A DNA stretch of 64,000 nt, from assembly GCA_963789495.1 (NCBI GenBank), contig CAWBLP010000005.1, forward strand, positions 124,001 to 188,000. Direction: 5' to 3'. The DNA is from CAWBLP01 sp963789495. Lineage in GTDB: Bacteria > Pseudomonadota > Alphaproteobacteria > Acetobacterales > Acetobacteraceae. The notes beneath the pieces are model-generated. The model saw only the letters and a list, made by a program, of their open reading frames with translations, was not told the origin of the DNA and made no database searches. Numbering within the stretch: position 1 is the stretch's first letter; the number at the start of each line of letters is the position of its first letter. A program made the position numbers and the translations under genes. Below are positions 27,466-35,987 of the stretch, one piece after another.

Positions 27466-28218
27466 TCAGTCGGCGGCGCGTTGTTGTAGGATCGCATGTC
27501 CCTTGCGCAGCGCCTCGACCATGGTCTCGGCCGGCATCGCGCCAGAGAACAGGCCGTAACCATCCAGGAAGAATGACGGTACGCCATTCACCCCGGCCTC
27601 GCGCGCCGCCTGATCCGCCGCCACCATTTCGCGTTCCGCCAGATTGCCCGCAAGAAACTGCACGACTTCCTCACGATCCAGACCCGCCTGACCGGCGCAG
27701 TCGGCCAACACGGTCGGATCGCCGATGTCGCGTCCCTGCGTGAAGTAGACAATGAACACGGCTTCCATCACCGCATCCTGCACGTTCTTCTGGCCGGCGA
27801 ACCAGATCAGCCGATGCGCGTCGATCGTGTTGGGCGTGCGCAGTATCAGGTCCTGGCGAAACACCAGGCCCACATTGGTGGCTGCCGCCGCAACCCGCTC
27901 ATCGGCCTCCCGCGCACGATCGGCGCCGCCGAACTTCCAGGCGCGATAGGCCGCGCGGTCACGGCCTTCCTTCGGCATGTCGGGGTTAAGCTGGAACGGG
28001 TTCCAGTGCACGGAGAAATTCAGTCCCTCCTGCGCCAGCATTGCCAGCGCACGTTCCAGTTGCCGCTTGCCGATATAGCACCATGGACAGATCGCGTCCG
28101 AGACGATGTCGATGCGCGTGCCAACCAAGGCTGTGTCGAGCCGTGTGGTCGCGGGCGTCACCGCGTCGTCGCAGCCTTCGGGACCGCACACGGTGCCTTG
28201 GGGGATGCTGTCGTCCAT
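27466..28218 (-). CDS. DsbA-family oxidoreductase (FrnE / HCCA-isomerase type)
   Basis: A 250-residue thioredoxin-fold protein with IDIVSDAICPWCYIGKRQLERAL (active-site CPWC) and the cis-Pro loop GVNGVPSFFLDG. This is the FrnE-like branch of the DsbA family, usually cytosolic, linked to polyketide or stress-related redox work. The start is the ATG at 28218, with AGGAGG upstream. An N-terminal extension of about 40 residues containing a Cys pair (VCGPEGCDD) precedes the fold and is not typical; its role is unclear. Confidence 0.85.
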   Translation of the reverse strand: MDDSIPQGTVCGPEGCDDAVTPATTRLDTALVGTRIDIVSDAICPWCYIGKRQLERALAMLAQEGLNFSVHWNPFQLNPDMPKEGRDRAAYRAWKFGGADRAREADERVAAAATNVGLVFRQDLILRTPNTIDAHRLIWFAGQKNVQDAVMEAVFIVYFTQGRDIGDPTVLADCAGQAGLDREEVVQFLAGNLAEREMVAADQAAREAGVNGVPSFFLDGYGLFSGAMPAETMVEALRKGHAILQQRAAD

Positions 28219-28485
28219 GGCTTGCCCTCCTCCTGTCCGGCGCAAGATGGGGGCAAACCGGATGATCCGCCAGGGGGAGGGTGCTAACACTGGGTCAGGT
28301 GCGGCTCGAGTACGGCGTGGAAGCGCGCGACCACGGCAGTATTTGGTGAAGCCCGCAATCGATCAGGTTGGGCTCGCGTTTTAGCAGGACGGACACTGCC
28401 GCCAGAGCGTCACGCGTCAGCACGCGGATTGCTCGGCGGCGCGCGAGCACGAACACGCCAAGGCCAGTGCCCGGTCCCATGCCTA

Positions 28486-29614
28486 CTAACCAGTCGGCCA
28501 AATATGTATCACGGATGCGCTTACGCGGCATAGCGGACATCGGGTGCCTGGAAGAATGCGCGCACCTTATGTCGCCTGCCCTGTAGCCCGCGCATATGGG
28601 CTGTCAGCCCAGCCCTCATCGCGGCCTTGTTCATTGGCGTGCCACGCCGTGCCATGCCTTGTTTGACGTCGTTGTTGACGTATTCGTCTGGGTTCCGCTC
28701 CGGCGCGTACGGCGGCAGGTAGAAAAGTTTAATTCGATCCTTGTTCTCTTCGACCCACGCCGCCACGGTCCTGGCCCGATGCACACGTAGATTGTCGACG
28801 ATCACGAACAGTTTCCGGTCCGTGTCTTTGATCAACCGGCGCAGGAATTTCAGAAAAATCGCTGCATTCAGTGCGCCATCATAGATCATGAAGCGCAACT
28901 TGCCCTGGTTGGTCACGCTGGAGATCATCGATTGGGTAAATCGCGTGGCCGGACGCGGTATCACCGGTGTCTTGCCCGCCGGCGCGAAGCTCCGGCCGTA
29001 ATTGGCCTGGTTCGAGATGCCAGTTTCGTCCGACCAATGGATCTCAGCTTTTTCCTTTCGGGCTCGTCTCGCGATCGCCGGGTATTCGCGTTTCATCCAT
29101 GTCTGGATCGCCGCCTCGCTCCTTTCCATCGCCCGCCGGATCGGCCTTTGTGGGGTCAGATTCCAGGCCGAAAGAGTAGGACCGATGGCCGTCGGGGACA
29201 GGCGGATACCGGCTTTACGCTCGATCAGCTGGCCAACCGCTTCGCGGGTCCATAGTGCGAAGGGGAGTTTCAATTGATCGGGGCATCGCCCGACGATCAG
29301 CCGACGGATCGTCGCTTCCTGGCGCCGGTTGAGGGCTTTTTGCTCACCTGGCCGTCGGCCGCGCCGCCCACCGGCCAACGCCGCTTCTCCCGTGGCCTCA
29401 AAGGCACGAACCCATTCCCCAACGAAGCGTCGATTGACCCCGATCGCCCTGGCCACATCGATCCGGTTTGTCCCGGAGAGCACCATGTTTACCGCGACAC
29501 GTCGCAGTTCGGCCTGGGTTGAGGACGGGAGTTTGCGGAAATCATGGTCCGACGGCATGACGACAGCATAACCAATTCCCATACGGGAAGATACCTATTT
29601 GTGCGTCTGGTTAG
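28486..29614 (-). mobile_element. IS630-family insertion sequence, copy A
   Basis: A 1129-base element bounded by TA target duplications at 28484-28485 and 29615-29616, the hallmark of IS630/Tc1-mariner insertion. Its ends are imperfect inverted repeats starting CTAACCAG; about 21 of 25 positions match between ends. It carries a single transposase gene. Copy B at 51360-52488 has the same length in the opposite orientation, with a handful of base differences, so the two are related but not freshly duplicated. Confidence 0.93.
28521..29582 (-). CDS. IS630-family transposase, copy A
   Basis: A 353-residue DDE transposase. The N-terminal helix-turn-helix region is NRIDVARAIGVNRRFVGEW. The catalytic acids are in IHWSDETGIS, FVIVDNLRVH and YAPERNPDEY. 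The gene is intact, so it could mobilise both copies. It differs from copy B at a few residues (GPTLSAW against GTYLSAW, and YAPERN against YTPERN). Confidence 0.95.
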   Translation of the reverse strand: MGIGYAVVMPSDHDFRKLPSSTQAELRRVAVNMVLSGTNRIDVARAIGVNRRFVGEWVRAFEATGEAALAGGRRGRRPGEQKALNRRQEATIRRLIVGRCPDQLKLPFALWTREAVGQLIERKAGIRLSPTAIGPTLSAWNLTPQRPIRRAMERSEAAIQTWMKREYPAIARRARKEKAEIHWSDETGISNQANYGRSFAPAGKTPVIPRPATRFTQSMISSVTNQGKLRFMIYDGALNAAIFLKFLRRLIKDTDRKLFVIVDNLRVHRARTVAAWVEENKDRIKLFYLPPYAPERNPDEYVNNDVKQGMARRGTPMNKAAMRAGLTAHMRGLQGRRHKVRAFFQAPDVRYAA

Positions 29615-30111
29615 TAAGATCGTGTGGCTTGCGACATAGGGAAATGTCTGGGTCACCAGTTCGGCCGAATAAGACCTCAGATGCACCTCGAACGGGTTGC
29701 CGGCATATTCCCCCTATGGCCATTCTCCAATCGGAATGGACAGAATGACCGCGTCGTAGCATCGGACCAGGGTGAGCACCAGGTTCTGAGCGTCTCGATG
29801 GTCATGTGTTCGATCGCATCGCTAACCAGCGCAACGCCGCCTGGTTGCAGCCGCGCATAGTCGAAACACAGCGCATCCGCGATGTGGACGCGCTCATAAA
29901 GCGTGGCGAGCTGGTACTGCTTTGCCTACGGGGCCCTGACCTCAACGGCGATGAACCGCGCGTTTGGCAGGATAGGGCGCAGCAGGTGAGCGCACGTGCC
30001 GACGCCGGGTCCGATGTCCAGCACCTGCCGGATCTGCCGCGCCGCCTACATGCGATCGAGGGTCAATGCAATCGCGGATTTGCCGAGGATGGCGCTGCAC
30101 GAACGGTCCTT

Positions 30112-31077
30112 TCAGCCGGCTGCGTAAGCGGCCTGCACCAGATCCATCGCGGCGACCATGTCCTGCAGATCAGCGATCGGCGGCTGGCCCTCGCGCAGAC
30201 GGCGCAGCGTATCCCGCACAAAAATCGGGTAGAAGGACACGTTGGTCAGCGGCATCTCGCGCGTCTCGCGGGAGCGGTCATCGCGGACGATTTCCAGCGT
30301 GTGGTTGTCGCGGGCTGCAAAATAGTGGTGGTCGGTGCGAATGCTGTAATGCATGTCGAACACCGAATTAGGCGCGGGGTATAGATATCCCGTCTCCACC
30401 AGGCAGGTGGTGCCGCCGCCGCGCAGCAGAACTGCGGCGTGATCCTCGATGGTGAGATGCGCCGTGTGATTGGACATCGCAGCGCCCACCACATGCAGCT
30501 TCACGTCGGGCAGCAGCACGCGGCAAAGGTCCAGGTGATGCACACCCAGATTGAGCAGCGGTCCGCCGCCGGAGGTGGCCCGATCCAGCATCCACTCGAC
30601 CTGCTGCTGGTGGTAGCGATCGACCATGCCACCGACGAACTTGAAGGTGATGTATTGTAGCGCTTCGCCGGCCGCGACCTCGCGGATCGTGTCGATGAGC
30701 TCGCAGTGGCGCAGCACGAAGGGCACGGCAGCGAACAGCTTCGCATCCGCTGCCCGAGCAGCGATGTCCTGCAGTTCCATGCTGTTGAGTCCGCAGGGCT
30801 TTTCCATCGCGAACGGAATGCGGCGATCGATCAGGAAGCGCGCCTCCTCCGCCATGTCGCAATGCCGGCCAAGCGCGAACGCGAAATCGGGCCGGAGTCG
30901 GTCGCACATCGATTGGTAGTCGACGAAGGCCGGGCAGCCGGCTCTGGTGGCGACCGGTTCGGCCCGCGCCAGGTCCGGGTCCGCCACACCGATGACCTGC
31001 ACGTCCGGCATGTCCAGTGCGGGATCAAGATAGAATGGCGTGTGCCAGTGGGACACACCGATCAGCACGATACGCAT
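30112..31077 (-). CDS. Gfo/Idh/MocA-family oxidoreductase
   Basis: A 321-residue NAD(P)-dependent oxidoreductase. The N-terminal Rossmann part begins MRIVLIGVSHWHTPFYLDP, with the family motif EKP in IPFAMEKPCGLNSMELQD. The C-terminal half has GGGPLLNLGVHHLDLCRVL, the usual catalytic and structural histidines of the fold. The usual GxGxxG is altered to GVSHWH, as in several MocA-like proteins that start with a His. Substrates are normally sugars or cyclitols. It begins nine bases after the acyl-CoA dehydrogenase stop on the same strand, so they form an operon. Confidence 0.85.
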   Translation of the reverse strand: MRIVLIGVSHWHTPFYLDPALDMPDVQVIGVADPDLARAEPVATRAGCPAFVDYQSMCDRLRPDFAFALGRHCDMAEEARFLIDRRIPFAMEKPCGLNSMELQDIAARAADAKLFAAVPFVLRHCELIDTIREVAAGEALQYITFKFVGGMVDRYHQQQVEWMLDRATSGGGPLLNLGVHHLDLCRVLLPDVKLHVVGAAMSNHTAHLTIEDHAAVLLRGGGTTCLVETGYLYPAPNSVFDMHYSIRTDHHYFAARDNHTLEIVRDDRSRETREMPLTNVSFYPIFVRDTLRRLREGQPPIADLQDMVAAMDLVQAAYAAG

Positions 31078-31086
31078 GGCGCTTCC

Positions 31087-32265
31087 TCAATACGAACGCG
31101 GCATCCCCAGCACGTGCTGACCGACATAGCCCAGGATCAGGTTCGTGGAGATCGGTGCGATCTGGTACAGCCGGGTCTCCCGCCACTTGCGCTCGATCTC
31201 GTATTCTCGCGCATAGGAGAAGCCGCCGAAGGTCTGCATCGCGGTCTCGGCCGCCTTCCAGCACGCCTCGCTGGCCAGCAGCTTGGCGATATTGGCGTCG
31301 GCACCGCATTCCTTGCCGTCATCGAACAGGGCCGCGGCACGTCGGCAGATCATGTCGGCCGCCTCCAGTTCCGCCCAGGCACGCGCGATCGGGAACTGCA
31401 CCGCCTGGTTCTTGCCAATCGGTGCGCCGAACACCACGCGATCATTGGCGTATTGCGTCGCCTTCTTGACGAACCACTTGCCGTCACCCACCGCCTCGCT
31501 CGCGACCAGGATGCGTTCCGCATTCATCCCGTCCAGGATGTAGCGAAACCCCTTGCCCTCTTCACCGATCAAATTTTCCGTCGGCACAGGGAAGTTATCG
31601 AAGAACACCTCGGTGGTGTTGTGGTTGATCATCGCCTTGATCGGCCGGATTTCCAGGCCCGTGCCGGTATTCTTCTCGCTCAAATCCACCAGGAACACCG
31701 ACAGCCCGTCGCTGCGCCGCTTCACCTGATCGGCGGACTGGGTGCGCGCCAGCAGCAGCATCATGTCCGAATGCATTGCCCGCGACGTCCAGACTTTCTG
31801 CCCGGTCACCACGTAGTGGTCGCCGTCGCGGACCGCCCGGGTCTTCAGCTGGGTGGTATCGGAGCCGGTGGTCGGCTCCGTCACGCCGAACGCCTGCAGG
31901 CGGAGCCGGCCGGCGGCAATCTCCGGCAGATATTTTCGCTTCTGCACCTCGCTGCCATGCCGCAGCAACGTGCCCATAATGTACATTTGCGCGTGGCCCT
32001 GGCTGGCGACACAGCCGGATGCGTTGATCTCCTCCAGGATCACCGCGGCCGCGCGTACCGGCAGGCCTGACCCGCCGTATTCCTCTGGAATCAGCGCGCC
32101 GAGGAAGCCGGACTGGGTCAGCTCGTCCACGAAGGCGGTGGGATAGGCCTCCAGGTCCTCCAGTTCATTCCAATAGCTGCCGGGATAACGCGCGCAGATG
32201 CGCCGCACCGAATCGCGCAACTCGGGAAAATCCTCGCCGATCGCGACCATGGTTGTATCCGACAT
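31087..32265 (-). CDS. Acyl-CoA dehydrogenase
   Basis: A 392-residue FAD-dependent dehydrogenase. The N-terminal helices are followed by the FAD/substrate motif AFGVTEPTTGSDTTQLKTRAV and the C-terminal domain MQTFGGFSYAREYEIERKWRETRLYQIAPISTNLILG. In medium-chain enzymes the catalytic Glu lies in YEGT near this point; here the equivalent stretch is QIAPIS, with no Glu, so the base must sit elsewhere, as in other branches of the family. The gene is the first of an operon with the Gfo/Idh/MocA gene and is divergent from the GT9 gene. Confidence 0.9.
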   Translation of the reverse strand: MSDTTMVAIGEDFPELRDSVRRICARYPGSYWNELEDLEAYPTAFVDELTQSGFLGALIPEEYGGSGLPVRAAAVILEEINASGCVASQGHAQMYIMGTLLRHGSEVQKRKYLPEIAAGRLRLQAFGVTEPTTGSDTTQLKTRAVRDGDHYVVTGQKVWTSRAMHSDMMLLLARTQSADQVKRRSDGLSVFLVDLSEKNTGTGLEIRPIKAMINHNTTEVFFDNFPVPTENLIGEEGKGFRYILDGMNAERILVASEAVGDGKWFVKKATQYANDRVVFGAPIGKNQAVQFPIARAWAELEAADMICRRAAALFDDGKECGADANIAKLLASEACWKAAETAMQTFGGFSYAREYEIERKWRETRLYQIAPISTNLILGYVGQHVLGMPRSY

Positions 32266-32371
32266 GATCCGTTTCTCCGTTCCTGGTCGGGCTGCACGCT
32301 GCCCAAGCCGCGATGGCTCGTCAAACGACCTGCTCGCATCGAGGGTTAGGTGCTGCTATGGCGAGCGCGCG

Positions 32372-33274
32372 ATGCGTATCCTGTTCATCACCTCCAACCG
32401 CCTCGGCGACGCCATACTGTCCACCGGCTTGCTGGATCATCTGCTGCGTAGCCATCCGGATGCGCGCTTCACCATTGCCTGCGGACCTGTGGCGGAGGGC
32501 GTGTTCGCGCGCATGCCGCGACGTGACCGTACCATCGTGATGAACAAGCAATCTTACGGTCGACACTGGCTGCCGCTATGGCTGACCACGATGACCACAT
32601 GGTGGGATCTGGTGGTGGATATCCGCGGTTCGGCGTTGGCCTGGATGGTGCCGGCGCGCCACCGCGCTCGGATGCGGCGACGCCCCGGGCACAAGCTCGC
32701 CCAACTCGCCGCTGTGCTGGGACTCGACACGCCACCGTTGCCGGTGGTCTGGACAGGTTCCGCCGACCGCGCCCGCGTTGCCGTGCTGCTGCCGACGGAG
32801 CGACCAATCATCGCACTGGCGCCAACGGCCAACTGGCTGCCGAAAATATGGCCGGCGGATCGTTTCGCGGCGCTGTTCCGGGACCTGCAGCGCGGCCCGC
32901 TGCCAAACGCCGCTGCGGTGATCCTGGCCGGCCCGGGGGAGGCGGAACGTCAGATGGCGGCGCCCCTGCTGGCCGCGGTGCCTGAGGCGCTCGATCTCGT
33001 CGGACAGCTTAGCGTGCCGGAAGCCGCCGCGGTGCTGGCGCGCGTATCGTTGTTTATTGGCAATGACTCCGGCCTGATGCACTTGGCTGCTGCCGCGCAT
33101 GCCCCGACGCTGGGGCTGTTCGGCCCGACCAATGCGGCGGAATACGGTCCGGCCGGTCCGCGTGCCGTTGCTGTCATGGCACCCGGGTCCAATATGGAAG
33201 CATTATCAGTAAATCGTGCGTTCGAAGCGGCCTGTGAATTGATCGCGGCCGGTTCGGATTGCCTGACCGGGTAG
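32372..33274 (+). CDS. GT9-family glycosyltransferase (heptosyltransferase-like)
   Basis: A 300-residue GT-B protein starting MRILFITSNRLGDAILSTG, the phosphate-binding start of LPS heptosyltransferases. The donor-binding signature is FIGNDSGLMHLAAAAHAPTLGLFGPTN. GT9 enzymes add heptose or other sugars to the lipopolysaccharide core on the cytoplasmic face of the inner membrane. The gene is not in an LPS operon here. The ATG at 32372 is the only start that leaves the family N-terminus intact. Confidence 0.88.
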   Translation: MRILFITSNRLGDAILSTGLLDHLLRSHPDARFTIACGPVAEGVFARMPRRDRTIVMNKQSYGRHWLPLWLTTMTTWWDLVVDIRGSALAWMVPARHRARMRRRPGHKLAQLAAVLGLDTPPLPVVWTGSADRARVAVLLPTERPIIALAPTANWLPKIWPADRFAALFRDLQRGPLPNAAAVILAGPGEAERQMAAPLLAAVPEALDLVGQLSVPEAAAVLARVSLFIGNDSGLMHLAAAAHAPTLGLFGPTNAAEYGPAGPRAVAVMAPGSNMEALSVNRAFEAACELIAAGSDCLTG

Positions 33275-33353
33275 ACATGGTAACGTCGTTGTAACCACGA
33301 CATGAGAAAGTAACTGACAACGATACATTCCGAACCAAGACGGATCGAAAATT

Positions 33354-33638
33354 ATGCGCCGCCGCCACGAGTTGCCCTCGCAGGAATTCGTCGCCCGATT
33401 CCGGGCGCGCGTGCCACAGGACGTCGCCGAAACATTCACCGAGCAGCAGCTCACCGCCCTGGAAAATGCATTCGCGTCGCGTGCGGTCGCGCGCCATCGC
33501 ATGCGTTTCGCGCTGAGCCTGAGGCTGCCCTGGGGGCGCTATTATCTGGTCCTGATGGCGGGTCCCGACCGACGGCGGACCCGCGCCACGGCCTACAGCA
33601 TGGCGCCGGCGCGCGCGGTCAGCAGTCGGACCGGCTGA
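33354..33638 (+). CDS. Conserved-looking small hypothetical protein
   Basis: A 94-residue arginine-rich protein, MRRRHELPSQEFVARFRARVP to RAVSSRTG. Its middle part, LSLRLPWGRYYLVLMAGPDRR, is a hydrophobic segment flanked by basic residues, suggesting membrane association. I do not recognise a named family. It starts 80 bases after the GT9 gene in the same direction; the intergenic stretch is A/T-richer than its surroundings and may hold a promoter. No function is proposed. Confidence 0.6.
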   Translation: MRRRHELPSQEFVARFRARVPQDVAETFTEQQLTALENAFASRAVARHRMRFALSLRLPWGRYYLVLMAGPDRRRTRATAYSMAPARAVSSRTG

Positions 33639-33651
33639 CTGATCGCAGCCG

Positions 33652-34701
33652 CTACATCAGGAACACCCCTTTCCCATCGCTCTGCTTGTCGAACAGCTGA
33701 TAGGCTTCCTCGGCCTGCTCCAGCTTCCAGCGATGGGTGAACAGCCGGTCCACGTCGATCTTGCGATCGACCACGAAGCGAGCGCACTCGGCCTGGATGA
33801 TGGTCGAGAACGTCCATGACGCGATCAGCGTGAGCTGGCGCCGCAGCAGATGCGGGCTGACGTCGATCGTCACATTGCCGCCTTCACCGACGAAGCACAT
33901 CGTGCCCCAGACCTTGGTGCTGCGGATCGCGTTCAGCCGCGCTTCGGAGTTTGAGGACGTGTCCAGCGTCAGGTCCGCGTGGCGCCCATGGGTCAGGTCC
34001 TTGATTGCCGCGACCGGATCGTTCGAACCGGGATCCACCACCTCATCGGCGCCGAAATCCTTCGCCTGCTGCAACCGACGCGGGTTGACGTCCAGCGCAA
34101 TCACCCGGGCGCCCATCGCCTTGGCGAACTGCGTGCCGGCCAGGCCGACCGGGCCCTGGCCAAAGATCGCGATCGTGTCGTTGCCGGACAGGTTCATCCG
34201 CCGCAGCGCGCTGTAGGCGGTGCCGGAGCCGCAGGAAATTGCAGCCCCGGTCTCGAACGACAGCTCGTCAGGCAATGGCACCAGGGTATTGACCGGCACC
34301 TTGATGTAGCGCGCGTGACCGCCATGCGCGTTGTTGCCGTACACCTTCACCTGGGTTTCCTGGCACAGTTGCTGCCAGCCGGACCGGCAATGGATGCACT
34401 GCGTGCAGCCCTGATAGTGATGCACCATGACGCGCTCGCCGATGCGCGCCTCGGCCGCAGCGACGGCCGATCCGATCGCGGCAACCACACCGCACGGCTC
34501 ATGTCCGGCGATGGTGGGATTGGGATTCACCGGCAGGCCGGTCGCCTGGCCGCCGCCCTTCGGGCGCCGATACTGGTGTAGGTCGGAGCCGCACATGCCG
34601 GACGCCTTCATCTCCAGCACCACCTCGTCCGGACCGGGAGTCGGATCCGGGAATTCCATCAGTTCCAGCTCGCGTCCGCCGGTAAACACGACACCACGCA
34701 T
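33652..34701 (-). CDS. Zinc-dependent alcohol dehydrogenase
   Basis: A 349-residue medium-chain dehydrogenase. The catalytic zinc region is GMCGSDLHQY with GHEPCGVVAAIG. The structural zinc cysteines lie in CTQCIHCRSGWQQLC (C-x2-C-x2-C-x7-C). The nucleotide loop is IFGQGPVGLAGTQFAKAMG, and the Asp in VIALDVNPRR favours NAD. A very strong AAGGAGG site precedes the ATG at 34701. It follows the FMN 2-hydroxy-acid oxidase on the same strand, separated by a 15-base tandem repeat, so the two may oxidise consecutive alcohol and hydroxy-acid intermediates (inference). Confidence 0.92.
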   Translation of the reverse strand: MRGVVFTGGRELELMEFPDPTPGPDEVVLEMKASGMCGSDLHQYRRPKGGGQATGLPVNPNPTIAGHEPCGVVAAIGSAVAAAEARIGERVMVHHYQGCTQCIHCRSGWQQLCQETQVKVYGNNAHGGHARYIKVPVNTLVPLPDELSFETGAAISCGSGTAYSALRRMNLSGNDTIAIFGQGPVGLAGTQFAKAMGARVIALDVNPRRLQQAKDFGADEVVDPGSNDPVAAIKDLTHGRHADLTLDTSSNSEARLNAIRSTKVWGTMCFVGEGGNVTIDVSPHLLRRQLTLIASWTFSTIIQAECARFVVDRKIDVDRLFTHRWKLEQAEEAYQLFDKQSDGKGVFLM

Positions 34702-34716
34702 GGTTTCCTCCTTCTT

Positions 34717-34776
34717 GATTGTCGTCGGCCTGATTGTCGCCGGCTTGGTTATCGCCGGCTTGGTTGTCGCCGGAAT
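34717..34776. repeat. Four tandem copies of a 15-base unit
   Basis: Four imperfect 15-base units occupy 34717-34731, 34732-34746, 34747-34761 and 34762-34776; the plus-strand consensus is GRTTGTCGCCGGCTT. They fill nearly the whole gap between the hydroxy-acid oxidase stop and the alcohol dehydrogenase ribosome-binding site. The unit is a multiple of three, so copy number changes keep frame, but the frame here is not part of either protein. Confidence 0.85.
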
Positions 34777-34778
34777 TG

Positions 34779-35894
34779 CTAGCCGCGGTATTCGGGTGTG
34801 GTGAACAGCAACGGAAACGCGCTGTGCACGTGCGGGGCGGTGACCGAAGGCGCGCCGCGATGCAAGAAGGAGGGGTTCAGCTCTGCCAGGCTGCGGGCGC
34901 CGCTCAGCGCCATTGCGACCCCCAGCTCGTGCTCCAGCAGTTCCAGCATCTTCAGCACGCCCGCTTCCGCGCCGGCTGCCAGCGCATAGCAATACATGCG
35001 TCCCATTGCGACCGCGTCGGCGCCGAACGCAATGGCCTTCACGATGTCCGTGCCGCGACAGAAGCTGCCATCGACCATTACCTTGGCGCGGCCGCGCACC
35101 GCCGCCATCACCTCCGGCAGGACATCCATCGCGCCGCGGCCCTGGTCGAGCTGGCGTCCGCCGTGGTTGGAGACATAGACGCAGTCTACACCGTGCTCGC
35201 AGGCGATTGCTGCGTCCTCGGCGGTGGCGATGCCTTTCAGGATCAGCGGAATGCTGTGCGTGTCCTTGAAGTGCTTCACATTGTCCCAGGAGAACCCGGC
35301 CTGGAATTCATGCCCGGTGGCAGAGGCTCGCCACGGCTTCACGAAGCGGCCGGCGATGTCGCGCTCCCGCCGGCTATAGGCGGCGGTGTCGACCGTAATG
35401 GCAAAGGCGTCATAACCGGCAGCCACGGCACGCCGCGCCACGTCGTCCACCCAGGCGTCGTCGCCGCGCACGTAAAGCTGGAACACCTTCGGGCCCGTCG
35501 CCGCCGCGGCGGCTTCCTCGAGCCCCGGATGGGTCACCGAGCTGACGATGATCGGGATGCCGAACTCTGATGCCGCGCGGCCTGCGGTGGCGGCGCCGCC
35601 CGGATGGAACGACTCCAGCGATCCGACCGGTGCCAGCATCACCGGCATCCGCAGCTTTTGGCCGAACAGCGTGGTGGTGGTGTCGACGCGAGACACGTCG
35701 CGGCACACGCGCGGGCGCAAGGCGATGGAATCGAGCGCCAGCCGGTTACGCCGCATCGTGGTTTCGCTCTCGGTCGCGCCGACCAGATAGCCCCAGATGT
35801 GATCGCTAAGCTTGGCCCGTGCGGCGGGAATGAATTCGTGCAGGCACTGAAAATCGCCGCCGGGTTCGTGCAGGTGCGCTGCTGCGTCGGACAT
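34779..35894 (-). CDS. FMN-dependent 2-hydroxy-acid oxidase/dehydrogenase (LldD-like)
   Basis: A 371-residue TIM-barrel flavoprotein. It has LAPVGSLESFHPGGAAT, the FMN/substrate motif VSNHGGRQLDQGRGAMDVLPEV with the catalytic His and Arg, and VMVDGSFCRGTDIVKAIAFGADAVAMGRM. This group oxidises L-lactate, glycolate or similar acids. Tyr/Phe positions that separate lactate dehydrogenase, lactate monooxygenase and glycolate oxidase cannot be resolved by eye. It lies between an MFS carrier (93 bases upstream) and the alcohol dehydrogenase, all on the same strand. Confidence 0.9.
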   Translation of the reverse strand: MSDAAAHLHEPGGDFQCLHEFIPAARAKLSDHIWGYLVGATESETTMRRNRLALDSIALRPRVCRDVSRVDTTTTLFGQKLRMPVMLAPVGSLESFHPGGAATAGRAASEFGIPIIVSSVTHPGLEEAAAAATGPKVFQLYVRGDDAWVDDVARRAVAAGYDAFAITVDTAAYSRRERDIAGRFVKPWRASATGHEFQAGFSWDNVKHFKDTHSIPLILKGIATAEDAAIACEHGVDCVYVSNHGGRQLDQGRGAMDVLPEVMAAVRGRAKVMVDGSFCRGTDIVKAIAFGADAVAMGRMYCYALAAGAEAGVLKMLELLEHELGVAMALSGARSLAELNPSFLHRGAPSVTAPHVHSAFPLLFTTPEYRG

Positions 35895-35987
35895 GTTGGA
35901 GCCTCCGGGAAATACGGTGGGGTATCAGGCGACAGGTGCGGCGTATTCGCAAGGGGGTGCGGGCAGCAACGGCCTGTCGCCGCGGGA

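Larger units (their letters stand above)
28295..30075 (-). pseudogene. Decayed SAM methyltransferase gene, split by IS630
   Basis: On the minus strand the flanks of the IS element read as parts of one methyltransferase. The segment near 30030-29750 gives IRQVLDIGPGVGTCAHLL, ARFIAVEVRAP and DAIEHMTIETL; the frame then changes to SIPIGEWP and EVHLRSYSAELVTQTFPYV. After removal of the IS and one TA copy it continues SHTILGMGPGTGLGVFVLAR and peters out at 28295. In-frame stops (for example after EVRAP) and frame changes show decay beyond the insertion. The gene was probably a sugar- or lipid-associated methyltransferase; no product is expected. The ends are approximate. Confidence 0.68.

Noticed and set aside
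34717..34776. Tandem 15-base array as a CRISPR or coding repeat
   Set aside because: Units are contiguous without spacers, and the frame does not belong to either neighbouring protein.
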